NCBI GenBank assembly: GCA_963807775.1
Contig: CAWECY010000017.1
Coordinates: forward strand, 186,001 to 250,000
Source of the DNA: Bog-473 sp963807775
GTDB lineage: Bacteria > Actinomycetota > Acidimicrobiia > Acidimicrobiales > RAAP-2
Length of the DNA: 64,000 nucleotides
Direction of reading: 5' to 3'
The notes below the pieces were generated by a model. It made no database searches. It was given only the letters and a program-made list of their open reading frames with translations, and was not told where the DNA came from. Made by a program: the position numbers and the translations under genes. Positions 19,846 to 28,980 of the stretch are shown here, piece after piece. Numbering within the stretch: position 1 is the stretch's first letter; the number at the start of each line of letters is the position of its first letter.

Positions 19846-20658
19846 CCGTCGTCGACCTCTGGGTCAACGCCCTGAGCGGCCAGGCGGCCCAGGCCTTCTT
19901 GTCCCAAAGGGGCAACGAGGGCATCCCCGACCTCCTCGGCGGCGACCTGTCCGCCGCCTCCACGCTCGACCAGCTGCTCGCCACCATGGACGCCTGTCAG
20001 GTCGACGTCGGCGTCCTCACCGCCGGGCTCTGGGCCGAGGACACCGAGCCCCTCCTCGATACGGCGGGCGAGCACCCCGACCGCTTGCGCGTCGCGCTGG
20101 TGGCCGACCGCCCCGACCGACCGGTCAGGCAGTGCGAGCGCCTGCGCGCCTACTCGGCCCACCCCGCGGTGGCGCTGGTGCGCATCACGCCGCTCGTGCA
20201 CCAGTACCCGCTCAACGACAAGCTCTACTACCCGATCTACACGACCTGCGCCGAGCTCGGCCTGCCCGTCTCGGTCAACGTCGGTGTCCCCGGCCCACCG
20301 CGTGCGCTCGGCCTGCCAGCGTCCCGAGCTGCTCGAGGACATCCTCATCGACTTCAAGGGCCTCACCGTGATCGGCGCCCACTTGGGCCATCCCTACGAG
20401 GCACTGCTCATGCAGTACATGCTCAAGTGGCCCGACCTCTACCTGTCCAACTCGGCCTACCTGGCCAAGTACATGGACCCGGCGCTGGTCTCGTTCATGA
20501 ACTCCTCGCGCGGCCTGGGCCGTGTCCTCTACGCGTCCGACCATCCCTTCTTGCCCATGGACAAGGCGGTGGCCGCCGCCCGGGATCTGCCGCTCACCGA
20601 ACCGGCGGCCCAGGCCTTCCTCGGCGGGACGGCCGCCCGCCTCCTCGGGCTCTCGTAG
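19842..20658 (+). CDS. Amidohydrolase-2 family protein, one frameshift
   Basis: GTG 19842 opens VTVVDLWVNALSGQAAQAFL. The TIM-barrel hydrolase continues with LLATMDACQVDVGVLTAGLW, PAVALVRITPLVHQYPLNDK and, after a shift near 20297, ELLEDILIDFKGLTVIGAHL. The last segment carries the metal-ligand GAHLG, and RVLYASDHPFLPMDKAV carries the catalytic Asp. The length of about 272 residues fits small members related to ACMSD/decarboxylases. The usual N-terminal HxH metal motif is replaced by LWVN, so the metal centre may be atypical. It is coupled to the SRPBCC gene (GTGA overlap) and lies 12 bases before the F420 enzyme. Confidence 0.8.
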
Positions 20659-20670
20659 GCTCGGGTGGCC

Positions 20671-21525
20671 ATGGACCTCGGGCGGATCGGCGTGTGGTGG
20701 AGCGGCAGCTGGAAGTCGGCGGCCGAGCCCGACCTCGACACGGCGGCCGAGCTCGAGGCCCTCGGCTACGGCACGCTGTGGTCGTCGGGCGGCTTCGACG
20801 CCGGCCTCTCCCCGCACTTCGCCCACCTGCTCGCCTCCACGGCCCGCATCACCGTGGCCAGTGGCATCGTCAGCATCTGGGCCAGTGCCCCCGGCGAAGT
20901 CGGCCCGGCCGTGGCCGACCTACAGGCGCGCTTCGACGGCCGCTTCCTCCTCGGCCTCGGCGCCAGCCACCACGTAATCGCCGCCGACTATTCCAAGCCA
21001 TATTCCAAGATGGTGGCCTACCTCGATGCGCTGGACGCTCTCGACACCCCCGTCCCGCCGGCGCGCCGAGTCCTGGCCGCCCTGCGGCCCCGCATGCTCC
21101 AGCTGGCCGCCGAGCGCGCCGCCGGGGCCCACCCCTACTTCGTCCCGGTCGAGCACACCGCCCGCGCCCGCGACATCCTCGGCCCGGGGCCACTGCTCGC
21201 CCCCGAGGTGGCGGTCGTCCTCGAGACCGACCCCGTCAAGGCCCGGGAGCTGGCCCGCCGCTACGCCGCCATCTACCTCCCGCTGCCCAACTACGCCGGC
21301 AACCTGCGTGCCTTCGGGTACGGCGACGACGACATCGGAGGCGGCGGCAGCGACCGCGTGATCGACGCCGTCATCCCCTGGGGCGACGCCGCCACCGTGG
21401 CGGCGCGAGTCCGCGCGCACCTCGACGCCGGGGCCGACCACGTCTGCATCCAGGTGGTGGCCGAGTTCGGGGACTTCCCGATCGCCGGCTACCGCGCCCT
21501 CGCCGCGGAGCTCATCTCGGCCTAG
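20671..21525 (+). CDS. LLM-class F420-dependent oxidoreductase (MSMEG_4141-like)
   Basis: This intact 284-residue luciferase-like barrel starts MDLGRIGVWWSGSWKSAAEP and continues ELEALGYGTLWSSGG, TVASGIVSIWASAPGEV and FLLGLGASHHVI. The C-terminus DHVCIQVVAEFGDFPIAGYR matches the TIGR03620 type. The expected role is hydride transfer from reduced F420 to an unknown substrate. ATG 20671 is preferred over GTG 20665, two codons upstream, because family members begin at this point. It is the last gene of the SRPBCC-amidohydrolase operon, which suggests the three act on one compound. Confidence 0.88.
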   Translation: MDLGRIGVWWSGSWKSAAEPDLDTAAELEALGYGTLWSSGGFDAGLSPHFAHLLASTARITVASGIVSIWASAPGEVGPAVADLQARFDGRFLLGLGASHHVIAADYSKPYSKMVAYLDALDALDTPVPPARRVLAALRPRMLQLAAERAAGAHPYFVPVEHTARARDILGPGPLLAPEVAVVLETDPVKARELARRYAAIYLPLPNYAGNLRAFGYGDDDIGGGGSDRVIDAVIPWGDAATVAARVRAHLDAGADHVCIQVVAEFGDFPIAGYRALAAELISA

Positions 21526-21555
21526 GTTCGATGACTTGTTGCCGCCGCTCTTCGG

Positions 21556-22005
21556 TCACCGAATGGCAGAGCGTTCGGCCAACAAAGCGTCGACCCGCTG
21601 CACCACCTCTTCCGGGGTGATATCCAGCCCGGCCAAGACGGCCTCCGTCGTCTCATCTTCCTGTTCGAGAATTGCGACAAGCAGATGTTGCGTATCGATA
21701 CCACCGTCCGCTTGAGCCCAGGAGATTTGCAAAGACCTCTCCACAACTCTCTGAGTGGCCCTGGAGAACGGTTCCGGGCCTGACCCTGGTCCACTCTGTT
21801 GATTCCTGTGATCTTCAATGACCGCACGCGCTCGGTAGTAATCAGCGCCGGCGTCCGAAAGCGCCTCGGCGGCAATGCCCTCACCTTCTCGCAACATGCC
21901 CAAGAGGAGGTGTTCGGGGCCGATGGAGCTGTCCTGCAGGTTCCCGGCCTCTGCCCGCGCCAGAACGAGGATCCGGCACGCACCATCCGTGAAATGCTCG
22001 AACAT
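21556..22005 (-). CDS. Stand-alone Clp N-terminal domain protein (ClpC-N-like)
   Basis: The 149-residue protein consists only of the double Clp_N repeat. The first is MFEHFTDGACRILVLARAEA ... IGPEHLLLGMLREGEGIAAE, the second is FSRATQRVVERSLQISWAQA ... IDTQHLLVAILEQEDETTEAV. In ClpC/ClpA these repeats bind adaptors or substrates; no AAA+ module follows here. Such short proteins could act as a decoy or adaptor for ClpC. It starts at ATG 22005, is intact, and is convergent with the F420 gene (30 bases between stops). Confidence 0.87.
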   Translation of the reverse strand: MFEHFTDGACRILVLARAEAGNLQDSSIGPEHLLLGMLREGEGIAAEALSDAGADYYRARAVIEDHRNQQSGPGSGPEPFSRATQRVVERSLQISWAQADGGIDTQHLLVAILEQEDETTEAVLAGLDITPEEVVQRVDALLAERSAIR

Positions 22006-22195
22006 TCCACCAGGGTGCCAGAATCCACCGTCGGAATCACGCGATAAGCACAGCTCGGCCGGCGCCGCTGTCTCTTCGCCGTTAGTCGGTGCGCAGCCAC
22101 CACCCGTTCAACCCAAAGTCGAGAGGTGTCCTTCCCGCCCGGGACCGGGCGACGGTCGCACCTGTTCAACAGCCGGGCCGACGTAAATTCCGAGG

Positions 22196-22402
22196 GTGGT
22201 AGTGCACGGCAATCGGGTCGCTTGCGATCACGAAGGTTGCAACTACGCCGTGGCGTTTCAGGTTCTCCGACAGGGTGTAGTGAAGCATTTCACCTCTAAG
22301 CCGTTGCCGCGGGATCTGGCCAGGAGAGAAGGATGGCGGATCGACGATGATGGCGACTTTTGCCCCAGACACTCCGAGGTTTGGGAGATCCGAGAGATAT
22401 GA
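22196..22402 (+). CDS. Small Cys-containing protein of unknown function
   Basis: This 68-residue frame starts with GTG 22196 and reads VACDHEGCNYAVAFQVLR, then LARREGWRIDDDGDFCPRHS. The CDHEGC and CPRH pairs could form one zinc site. No close family is recognised. Short proteins with C.x4.C and C.x2.H at the ends are common in actinobacteria and their phages. It lies alone between the ClpN gene (reverse) and rdgB (reverse), with a 25-base gap to the rdgB stop. Codon use is unremarkable. Coding status is probable rather than certain. Confidence 0.6.
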   Translation: MVVHGNRVACDHEGCNYAVAFQVLRQGVVKHFTSKPLPRDLARREGWRIDDDGDFCPRHSEVWEIREI

Positions 22403-22427
22403 GGAGTGTCGGGATCCATGGTGTCCC

Positions 22428-23078
22428 CTACGATGCCGGACCGGGGCGCGCCCGTTCCTCTCGCTCGGCGAGCCGGGCGGCCAGGGCCCGGAAGGCCCGG
22501 CCTCGATGCGAGACGGCGTCCTTCTCCTCCCCCGTCATCTCGGCGAAGGTCCGCCCGTGCCCGTCCTCGGCGGCCGCCGGCACGAAGACGGGGTCGTAGC
22601 CGAAGCCGTTGGCGCCCCGGGCCTCGGTGGCGATGGTGCCCTCGAGCACGCCCTCGGACCACACCTCGGACCCGTCGGGGAAGGCGGCCAACGCCACGGT
22701 CCTGAACGACGCCCGTCGCGCTCCTCCCCCGTCGGACAGCGCGCCCAACTCGCGCAGCAGCTTGGCCACGTTGTCGGCGTAGGTGGCGTCCTCACCGGCG
22801 TAGCGCGCCGTGAACACCCCGGGTGCGCCGCCCAGCGCCTCGACCTCCAGACCGGTGTCGTCCGCCACCGCCGCCTCACCCGTCGCCACCACCAGCGCGC
22901 GCGCCTTGAGCCGCGCGTTGTCGAGCAGCGTCTCACCGTCCTCCACCACGTCGGGCACGTCGTCGGGACGCGGCACCAGCTCCACCGCCATGGCGGCCGA
23001 CAGGACGGCGACGATCTCCTTGGCCTTGTCCTTGTTGGCCGACGCCACGACGAGGCGCAGCGGCGTCGCCCCGCTCAC
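22428..23078 (-). CDS. rdgB: XTP/dITP diphosphatase (RdgB/Ham1)
   Basis: The 216-residue enzyme hydrolyses non-canonical purine nucleoside triphosphates (XTP, dITP) to monophosphates to protect DNA. It shows LVVASANKDKAKEIVAVL, the metal and base-binding stretch AVADDTGLEVEALGGAPGVF, ARYAGE, GANGFGYDPVFVPA, TFAEMTGEEKDAVSHRGRAF. GTG 23078 overlaps the rph stop (GTGA), so it is translated after RNase PH, a common actinobacterial pairing. The frame is intact. The C-terminus is slightly extended with Ala/Arg/Glu. Confidence 0.95.
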   Translation of the reverse strand: MSGATPLRLVVASANKDKAKEIVAVLSAAMAVELVPRPDDVPDVVEDGETLLDNARLKARALVVATGEAAVADDTGLEVEALGGAPGVFTARYAGEDATYADNVAKLLRELGALSDGGGARRASFRTVALAAFPDGSEVWSEGVLEGTIATEARGANGFGYDPVFVPAAAEDGHGRTFAEMTGEEKDAVSHRGRAFRALAARLAEREERARPGPAS

Positions 23079-23840
23079 CTCGTGGCGGGCGGCTCGGCCA
23101 GCACGGCGGCCTGCAGGGCCGTCAGCTCCTTGATGCCCGCCTCGGCCAGCCCGAGCAGGCTGTCGAGCTCGCCGCGGGTGAAGGCCATGCCCTCCGCCGT
23201 GCCCTGCACCTCGACGAAGCGGCCGGCGCCCGTCATCACGACGTTCATGTCCACCTCGGCCCGCGAGTCCTCCGCGTAGGGCAGGTCGAGCATGGGCACG
23301 CCCTCGATGATGCCCACCGATACGGCGGCCACCGAGTCGGTCAGCGGGTGGGTGCGGATGGTGCCGCCCTGCACCAGGCGGGTGCAGGCGTCGTGCAGCG
23401 CCACGTAGGCGCCGCAGATGGACGCCGTGCGCGTGCCACCGTCGGCCTGCAGCGCGTCGCAGTCCACGGTGATCTGCACCTCGCCCAGCGTGACCAGGTC
23501 GCACACGGCGCGCAACGAACGGGCGATGAGGCGCTGGATCTCCTGGGTACGCCCCGACTGCTTGCCCTTGGCCGCCTCCCGGGAGGCCCGCTCGGGCGTG
23601 GAGCCCGGCAGCATGGAGTACTCCGCCGTCACCCAGCCCCGGCCGGTGCCGCGCATCCACGGCGGCACCCGCTCCTCCACCGAGGCCGTGCACAGCACCT
23701 TGGTCTGGCCGAAGGTCACCAGCACCGACCCCGGCGCCATCACGGTGTAGTCCCGCTCGAAGCGGACCGGGCGCAACTGGTCGGTGGCCCGGCCGTCCTG
23801 GCGGGCCGTGCGCGATCCGTTCTCGTCACTTGCTGGCACT
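23075..23840 (-). CDS. rph: Ribonuclease PH
   Basis: The 254-residue phosphorolytic 3'-exonuclease trims tRNA and other RNA 3' ends. Signatures are QLRPVRFERDYTVMAPGSVL, WVTAEYSMLPGSTPERASRE, GRTQEIQRLIARSLRAVCDL, the catalytic-site strand ITVDCDALQADGGTRTASIC and AVSVGIIEGVPMLDLPYAED. GTG 23840 is chosen because GGAGG lies 7 bases before it; the frame is open up to 23914 but that part is not conserved. It is upstream of rdgB with a GTGA overlap. Confidence 0.95.
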
Positions 23841-23929
23841 GGGCTCCTCCCACGTTCTCGGCCGACACCGTAGGCCACTGCGATGGCGCCTGGAGACGCC
23901 GGGGTCCGGCGCACGGGCAGCGCCGGCGC

Positions 23930-24364
23930 TCAATTCCCGTGGGCCAGCTCCTCGGGGTAGGAGTGCTCGGAGATCTCCAGGGCGGCGGTGACGTCGCGGT
24001 AGGTCTTCAGCTCAATGACGTTGCCGCTGGGGTCGGCGATCTTGCCCTTGGTCTGCTCCGTGGCCAACCCCTCGTCGTCCGTCGAGACCGGGGCCACCCA
24101 CGTGATCCCGGCGGCGTCCAGGCGGGCGACCACCGCCTCGAAGTCGTCGCGTCCCAGGGTCACGCCGAAGTGCCGGGAGGCCCCGGGGACCAGGCCCGGC
24201 GCCTCGTCGGGGCGGTCCTGCAACGTCACCTGCATGCCGTAGAACCAGATGTCGGTGAAGTCGGACCGGGTACGCGCCGCGCCGCAGCCGAGGGTGTGCA
24301 CGTAGAACTCCTGTGCCTCGGCCATGTCCCGCACGGGGATGGCGAGGTGGAGGATGGGTTGCAC
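23930..24364 (-). CDS. VOC (glyoxalase/dioxygenase) superfamily protein
   Basis: The 144-residue protein has two beta-alpha-beta3 modules: MQPILHLAIPVRDMAEAQEF, ASRHFGVTLGRDDFEAVVAR, and DPSGNVIELKTYRD with the final Glu metal ligand. The first-module His (ILHLAIP) and the HFGV His complete a plausible metal site. No specific reaction can be assigned; the family includes glyoxalase I, extradiol dioxygenases and resistance proteins. It is 90 bases upstream of the rph coding start on the same strand, so it could be read in the same transcript. GTG start; intact. Confidence 0.85.
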   Translation of the reverse strand: MQPILHLAIPVRDMAEAQEFYVHTLGCGAARTRSDFTDIWFYGMQVTLQDRPDEAPGLVPGASRHFGVTLGRDDFEAVVARLDAAGITWVAPVSTDDEGLATEQTKGKIADPSGNVIELKTYRDVTAALEISEHSYPEELAHGN

Positions 24365-24384
24365 GGCGCCACACTACGACGGCG

Positions 24385-26433
24385 TCAGGTGCGGCCGGCC
24401 CCGAGCAGCACGCAGGTCGACATGAAGAGGTGGTCGGCTCGCGCCACCGGCGCGGCGGCGGCCGCCCGGCACACCGGCAACGACACGCCGTAGGCCGGGG
24501 TGGTCGACGTCCAGCCCGGCTGCAGCGTCCACACCCAGGCGTGGTCGGTGTAGGTGGGCGCCGCGCCGAGCGCCTTGGTGAAGAAGCCCGACGCGTAGAC
24601 CGGGTCGACACTGGTGCCGGCGATCACCACCTGGTTCACCTGCCACTGCATCAACGCGTCGCGCACGGCGCGCAGCTGCGCCGCCGTGCCACCGGGGAGT
24701 GGCTCGCCGGGGATGGTCAGCCCGGTCAGGATGTAGCGGGCGGAGCCCGGCCGGCCCTGCTGGACCGGGCCGCCCGCCGGCATTCGGCGTCTTGAGCGCG
24801 GCGCCCGCCAACCGGACGTCATAGCCGCCGACGGCCTGCCACAGCATCGGCTGCGCCGAGCCCGAGACGGCGAAGGGGATGGTGAGCAGCACGCTGCTCT
24901 CGGCCAGCGCCGGCACCTGGTGGCGGACGTAGGGAGGGATCTCGACGCGGGCCACCGTCAGCGGGATGTCGAAGGTCACCAATACGGGGACGACCGCCAC
25001 GACGGCCACGACCGCGGTGGCGACGGCCGCCACCTGGCGGCGGCGCGTGGCCAGCCACGAGCTCGAACGACGGTGGGTGGTGAAGAGCGCATCGAGCCCG
25101 AGGGCCAGCACGAAGGCGAGCGGCAGGGTGATGAACGGTGCCAGCTGGTCGGGCAGGATTTCCTTGATCACCGGCAGGTTGCCCAGGTCGCGCCAGGGCA
25201 GCCACACGTGCGCCAGCCACCCGGGGCCGTTGATCAGGTACGGCCCGAACGACAGCACCAGGGTCACCGCGGCCAGGAACACGAGCAGCCAGGTGAGGGC
25301 GCGCCGCCGGGCCAGCACGACCGAGACGATGGCGGCCCCGGCCAGGCCCCCGCCGATGTAGTCGGGCGGCGGGCCGGCGTGGCCCAGGTACCCGCCGATG
25401 CGGACGAAGACGTTGGCGGCCGCCCCGGCCTGCCCGGGCGACAGGACGCCGGAGAAGGGCACGCCCGCCAGAGGGCGCGATGACGAAGAGCACGCCGGTG
25501 ACGGCCTGGGGGCCGGCCAGGCCGAACCAGACCGGGTAGGCCAAGAGCACCGCGGCGCCGCCCACGCCCCAGGCCAGCGCGGGGAACGCGTGGCCGGCGC
25601 GCGACACGACCTGGCGCCAGCCGACCACGGCCACGGCCACCAGCCCGGCGGCGGCCAGCAGGGCGCACATGACGAGCACCTCGGGCGAGATGAGGAACTG
25701 CGCCACCACCAACGCGCGCCAGGACGATGGCGTCGCGTCGCACCGAGTGCTCCTGGCGGATCACGATCTCGTGCAGCGTGGTGAAGAGGAACGGCGGGAT
25801 GACCACCATGCTCACCGACACGTGGCCGAAGAGGAGCGAGCCGACGATGGCGGCCGAATAGCCGTAGACGAGACCGGCCGGGATGGCGCCCGCCTTCCAG
25901 GTGACGAGCGGGCGCAGGGCGGCGAAACAGGCCCAGGCGCTCAGCGCGGGCGCCAGCGTGAGCGCCACGTTGGTCGAGACGACCGGCCCGAAGGCCCACG
26001 TGACCGGGGCCAGCACGACGCCCACCAGCGTGCCCGACGTGTTGGAGAGGAGGTTGGCCCCGGCCGGGACGTTGACCATGGCGGAGAAGAAGGGGTTGTG
26101 CAGGTGGGTGATGGCCCAGGCGGGCCAGGCCATGAACCAGACCTCCTGGGCCGGGTCGCCGCACGAGCAGGTCATGGTGGAGGCCGGATGGCCGGACCAC
26201 ACGTGCCACCAGAGGACGACCGCCGGCACGGCGAAGAGCACGATGGCGACGGCATGGAAGCCCACGGCACGCGTGACGCGCTCGGCCCGGCTGCGGGGCG
26301 CCGGTGACGGCGGCGGCGCCTCGTCGGCCGCGTCGGGTGGGTCGCCGCCGGTGGGAGGCTCCGGCGCCACGTCGGCGGGGTCGGCCGGGTCGGCCGGGTG
26401 ACGTGGCGGGGTCGTCACATCCGTCGCGCCCAT
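24385..26433 (-). CDS. Large polytopic membrane protein (GT-C/YfhO-like), frameshifted
   Basis: ATG 26433 opens a proline-rich cytoplasmic N-terminus (PADPADPADVAPEPPTGG). About twelve membrane segments follow (FHAVAIVLFAVPAVVLWWHV, VLVMCALLAAAGLVAVAVVG, LTWLLVFLAAVTLVLSFGPY, QVAAVATAVVAVVAVVPVLV), then a C-terminal soluble domain ending AAAAPVARADHLFMSTCVLL at 24385. Shifts near 25725, 25475 and 24785 interrupt a total of about 683 residues. The organisation matches actinobacterial GT-C-like or YfhO-like envelope glycosyltransferases, with the loop FMAWPAWAITHLHNPFFSAM after the first helix. No catalytic residue is assigned with confidence. Confidence 0.7.
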
Positions 26434-26596
26434 CACCCCGGCCGAGCGTAGTGCCGCCGTCCTGCGTTTCCGTTGACGGCGCACCCTGTGCGGCGACTGT
26501 GCGGCGGTCGTGCGGCGCGGTGCGCCGGCGACGCGGAAGCATCGCCGTGCGGCATACCGGGTGGGGCGACGCGGGCGCTCCGTATGATCGGCGGGC

Positions 26597-27748
26597 GTGG
26601 CGTCCCAGCGCAGCTGCATCGTGGTCGGGGCCGGGCTGCTGGGGCTCTCGGCTGCGTGGTCGCTGGCGCGGCGCGGCTGGTCGACCGTCGTGCTCGAGGC
26701 GGGTGGTTCGGTGGGGCACGCCGGTGCCGGCTCCAAGGGCGACGCCCGCATCTTCCGCCTGGGCTATCCCGAGGCGCACTACGTCGAAATGGCCGTGGCG
26801 GCCCGCCAGCTCTGGCAAGGGCTCGAGGCGGCGAGCGGGCGCCGGCTGCTGCACGTGACGGGGCAGGTGACCTTCGGCGACGCTGCGTCGCTCCAGGGCA
26901 TCGCGGGCGCCATGGCAGCGCACGGCGCGCCCGTCGAGGTGCTCGGCGCCCGGGAGGCGGCGCGGCGCTATCCGGGTTTGGCCCCGCCACCCGGACCCGT
27001 GCTGTTCGAGCCCGAGTCGGGCGTGTTGGCGGCCGACGAGTGCCTGCGCGCCCTCTGCTCGACCGGAGGGTTCGAGGTGCGGACCGGGATCCGGGTGCGC
27101 GGGCTGCGCGACGAGGCCGACGCCGTGTCGGTCGACGCGGACGGCGCCGTCGGGACGGGACGCAGTGCGTGGCGCGCCGACGTCGTCGTCGACTGCGCCG
27201 GGGCGGGCGCGCTGGACCTGCTGGGTGGGGATCGCCCGGTGGGGACGGCGCCGTCGTTGCCACAGGTGGCCTACTTCCGCGCCGCCGCGGGCGCGGGGGA
27301 CGCCGGCGGACTGCCCGTCTTCATTGAGTGGGGCGCCGAGATGATCTACGGGTTGCCGGTCCACGGCAGCGGGGCCCACGCCGGCACGTTCAAGGTGTCC
27401 CACCACACGCCGGGCCCACCACTCGATCGCTACGAGCCGGCCGAGCCGACGCCCGAGGGAGACGACCCGGCGCTGCTCGCAGCGCTCGTCGCCGCGGCGC
27501 GCCGGCTGCTGCCCGCGCTCGACCCCGAGCCGGTGGCGACCGAGCGCTGCGTCTACGACAACTCGGTCGACACGGACTTCGTCCTCGATCGCACCGGCAA
27601 CGTCGTGGTGGGCTGCGGCACCAGCGGGCACGGGTTCAAATTCGGCCCGCTGCTGGGCGAGCTCCTGGCCGACCTGGCCGAGGGTGCCCCGACGCGGGTC
27701 GACCTCCGCCCCTTCCGTCTCGACCGCACGACCCGGCCCGGGTCGTAG
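26597..27748 (+). CDS. FAD-dependent amine oxidase, sarcosine oxidase/N-methyltryptophan oxidase-like
   Basis: The 383-residue flavoprotein has the dinucleotide-binding motif IVVGAGLLGLSAAWSLARRG, an EAG strand end, and the monomeric sarcosine oxidase features RIFRLGYPEAHYVEMA, ATERCVYDNSVDTDFVLDRT and VVGCGTSGHGFKFGPLLGEL. In the family the Cys of the C-x-Y-x-N motif carries the covalent flavin; that Cys is present (ERCVYDN). It would oxidise an N-methyl or secondary amine to produce H2O2. It is divergent from the membrane protein gene and 13 bases upstream of the DUF1697 gene. GTG start; intact. Confidence 0.9.
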   Translation: MASQRSCIVVGAGLLGLSAAWSLARRGWSTVVLEAGGSVGHAGAGSKGDARIFRLGYPEAHYVEMAVAARQLWQGLEAASGRRLLHVTGQVTFGDAASLQGIAGAMAAHGAPVEVLGAREAARRYPGLAPPPGPVLFEPESGVLAADECLRALCSTGGFEVRTGIRVRGLRDEADAVSVDADGAVGTGRSAWRADVVVDCAGAGALDLLGGDRPVGTAPSLPQVAYFRAAAGAGDAGGLPVFIEWGAEMIYGLPVHGSGAHAGTFKVSHHTPGPPLDRYEPAEPTPEGDDPALLAALVAAARRLLPALDPEPVATERCVYDNSVDTDFVLDRTGNVVVGCGTSGHGFKFGPLLGELLADLAEGAPTRVDLRPFRLDRTTRPGS

Positions 27749-27761
27749 GTAGGTTGCTCCC

Positions 27762-28301
27762 GTGCCCCGCTACGTCGCCCTCCTGCGCAGCGTCAACGTG
27801 GCCGGCCACGGGCGCCTCGCCATGGACGACCTGCGCCGCTCCTTCGCCGAGCTGGGCTACGACGACGTCGTCACCTACATCCAGACCGGCAACGTGCTGT
27901 TCACCACGGCGTCGAAGAGCGAGAAGGCGGTCGTGGCGGCCATTGAGGGGCAGCTGGCCGCCGACTACGGGGACGCCCCCGACGTGCTCCTCCGCACCGT
28001 GGCCGACCTGCAGCGCGCCGGCTCGTCCAGCCCCTACGCCAAGGCGGGCGCCGACCCGGCGCGCCACCACGTGACCTTCCTCGCCACGGCGCCGGCCAAG
28101 TCGGTCCTGGCGGCGCTGAACCTGCCGGCGAGCGGCCGGGACCAGTTGGTCGTGGACGGGCGGGAGGTCTACGTCCACACGCCCAACGGCTACGCCGAGA
28201 CCAAGTACACCGGCACCTTCCTGGAGCGCCGGCTCGGCGTCGTCAGCACGACGCGGAACTGGAACACGGTCACCAAGCTCTGCCAGCTGGCCGCACGCTG
28301 A
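27762..28301 (+). CDS. DUF1697 family protein
   Basis: The 179-residue protein begins MPRYVALLRSVNVAGHGRLA and contains MDDLRRSFAELGYDDVVTYI followed by QTGNVLF, the diagnostic DUF1697 start, and ends ERRLGVVSTTRNWNTVTKLC. The fold is a two-domain alpha/beta sandwich of unknown biochemical role, common in actinobacteria. GTG 27762 follows the amine oxidase by 13 bases and may be co-transcribed with it. Intact. Confidence 0.92.
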   Translation: MPRYVALLRSVNVAGHGRLAMDDLRRSFAELGYDDVVTYIQTGNVLFTTASKSEKAVVAAIEGQLAADYGDAPDVLLRTVADLQRAGSSSPYAKAGADPARHHVTFLATAPAKSVLAALNLPASGRDQLVVDGREVYVHTPNGYAETKYTGTFLERRLGVVSTTRNWNTVTKLCQLAAR

Positions 28302-28331
28302 CCCGGCGCGGGTCGCCGTAGAATCGCGGGC

Positions 28332-28502
28332 GTGAGCGTGGGTGACGGCTCAAACGGGGACGGGAGCAGCCACAAGCGCCCCAGCCCCCGGCCCACGCTC
28401 AACTCTTCGGTGCGGCGGCGGCGGGCGGACCGCGCCTTCTACCTCCGCCTGGCCACGGCCATCCGCCAGAACGAGCGGGCGCTCGAACGTCTCAAGCGAT
28501 GA
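28332..28502 (+). CDS. Small basic protein coupled to a Doc-like gene; antitoxin candidate
   Basis: The 56-residue frame starts GTG 28332 and ends with TGA overlapping the ATG of the next gene (ATGA at 28499-28502). It reads VSVGDGSNGDGSSHKRPSPR at the start and ends with a basic helix (RRRRADRAFYLRLATAIRQN, ERALERLKR). Disordered then helical architecture and tight coupling to a Doc/Fic-type gene suggest an antitoxin or partner, but no family is recognised. The downstream gene is translationally coupled, which supports this being a real gene. Confidence 0.6.
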   Translation: MSVGDGSNGDGSSHKRPSPRPTLNSSVRRRRADRAFYLRLATAIRQNERALERLKR

Positions 28503-28960
28503 CCGAGCGCGCCGAGCACACGGTCGGGACCTACGAACCGCCGGCACTGCGCACGCTGGAGCTGGCCGACTTCCTCCTCATCGCCGAGGCCGTCCTCGGC
28601 GTGCCGGCCAAGAAGATCGCCGAGGAGTCGAGCCTCCACTTGGCCGACTCGGCATTGCATGCGCCCCTGGCCGGCTTCGCCGGCACCGAGGCCTACCCGG
28701 ACTTCGCCACCAAAGCGGCGGTGCTCTGCGCGCACCTGGTGAAGAACCACCCCCTCAAGGACGGCAACGCGCCGGTGGCGCTCATCGCCACCATTGAGTT
28801 CTGCCTGCGCAACGGGCACCCGTGGACACCACCCGCCGGTGACGATGACGGCGCGGAAACGGCGGCCCGGCTGCTCGCGGTGGCGGCGGCCCCGCTCTCC
28901 GGCGAGATGGTGGCCGACCTGGCCCGCTGGATCGGCCAGCGCATCGGTCCACACGCCTGA
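28499..28960 (+). CDS. Doc/Fic-like protein with degenerate active-site motif
   Basis: The 153-residue all-helical protein matches Doc-type Fic proteins: LELADFLLIAEAVLGVPAKK, LHLADSALHAPLAGFAGTEA, YPDFATKAAVLCAHLVKNHP. The catalytic loop reads HPLKDGNAPVALIATIEF. Canonical Fic proteins have H-x-F-x-(D/E)-G-N-x-(K/R). Here His, Asp, Gly and Asn remain, but Phe is Leu and the basic residue after GN is replaced by Ala-Pro. Doc kinases phosphorylate EF-Tu while other Fic proteins AMPylate; this variant may be inactive or use another chemistry. It is coupled to the 56-residue gene before it. Confidence 0.82.
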   Translation: MTERAEHTVGTYEPPALRTLELADFLLIAEAVLGVPAKKIAEESSLHLADSALHAPLAGFAGTEAYPDFATKAAVLCAHLVKNHPLKDGNAPVALIATIEFCLRNGHPWTPPAGDDDGAETAARLLAVAAAPLSGEMVADLARWIGQRIGPHA

Positions 28961-28980
28961 GTCCCCGTTCCCGCGGAGGA

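Noticed and set aside
24374..27631. Long reverse frame spanning the membrane protein and the amine oxidase gene
   Set aside because: Only the part 24385-26433 has membrane segments; the rest is antisense to the clearly recognisable FAD enzyme.
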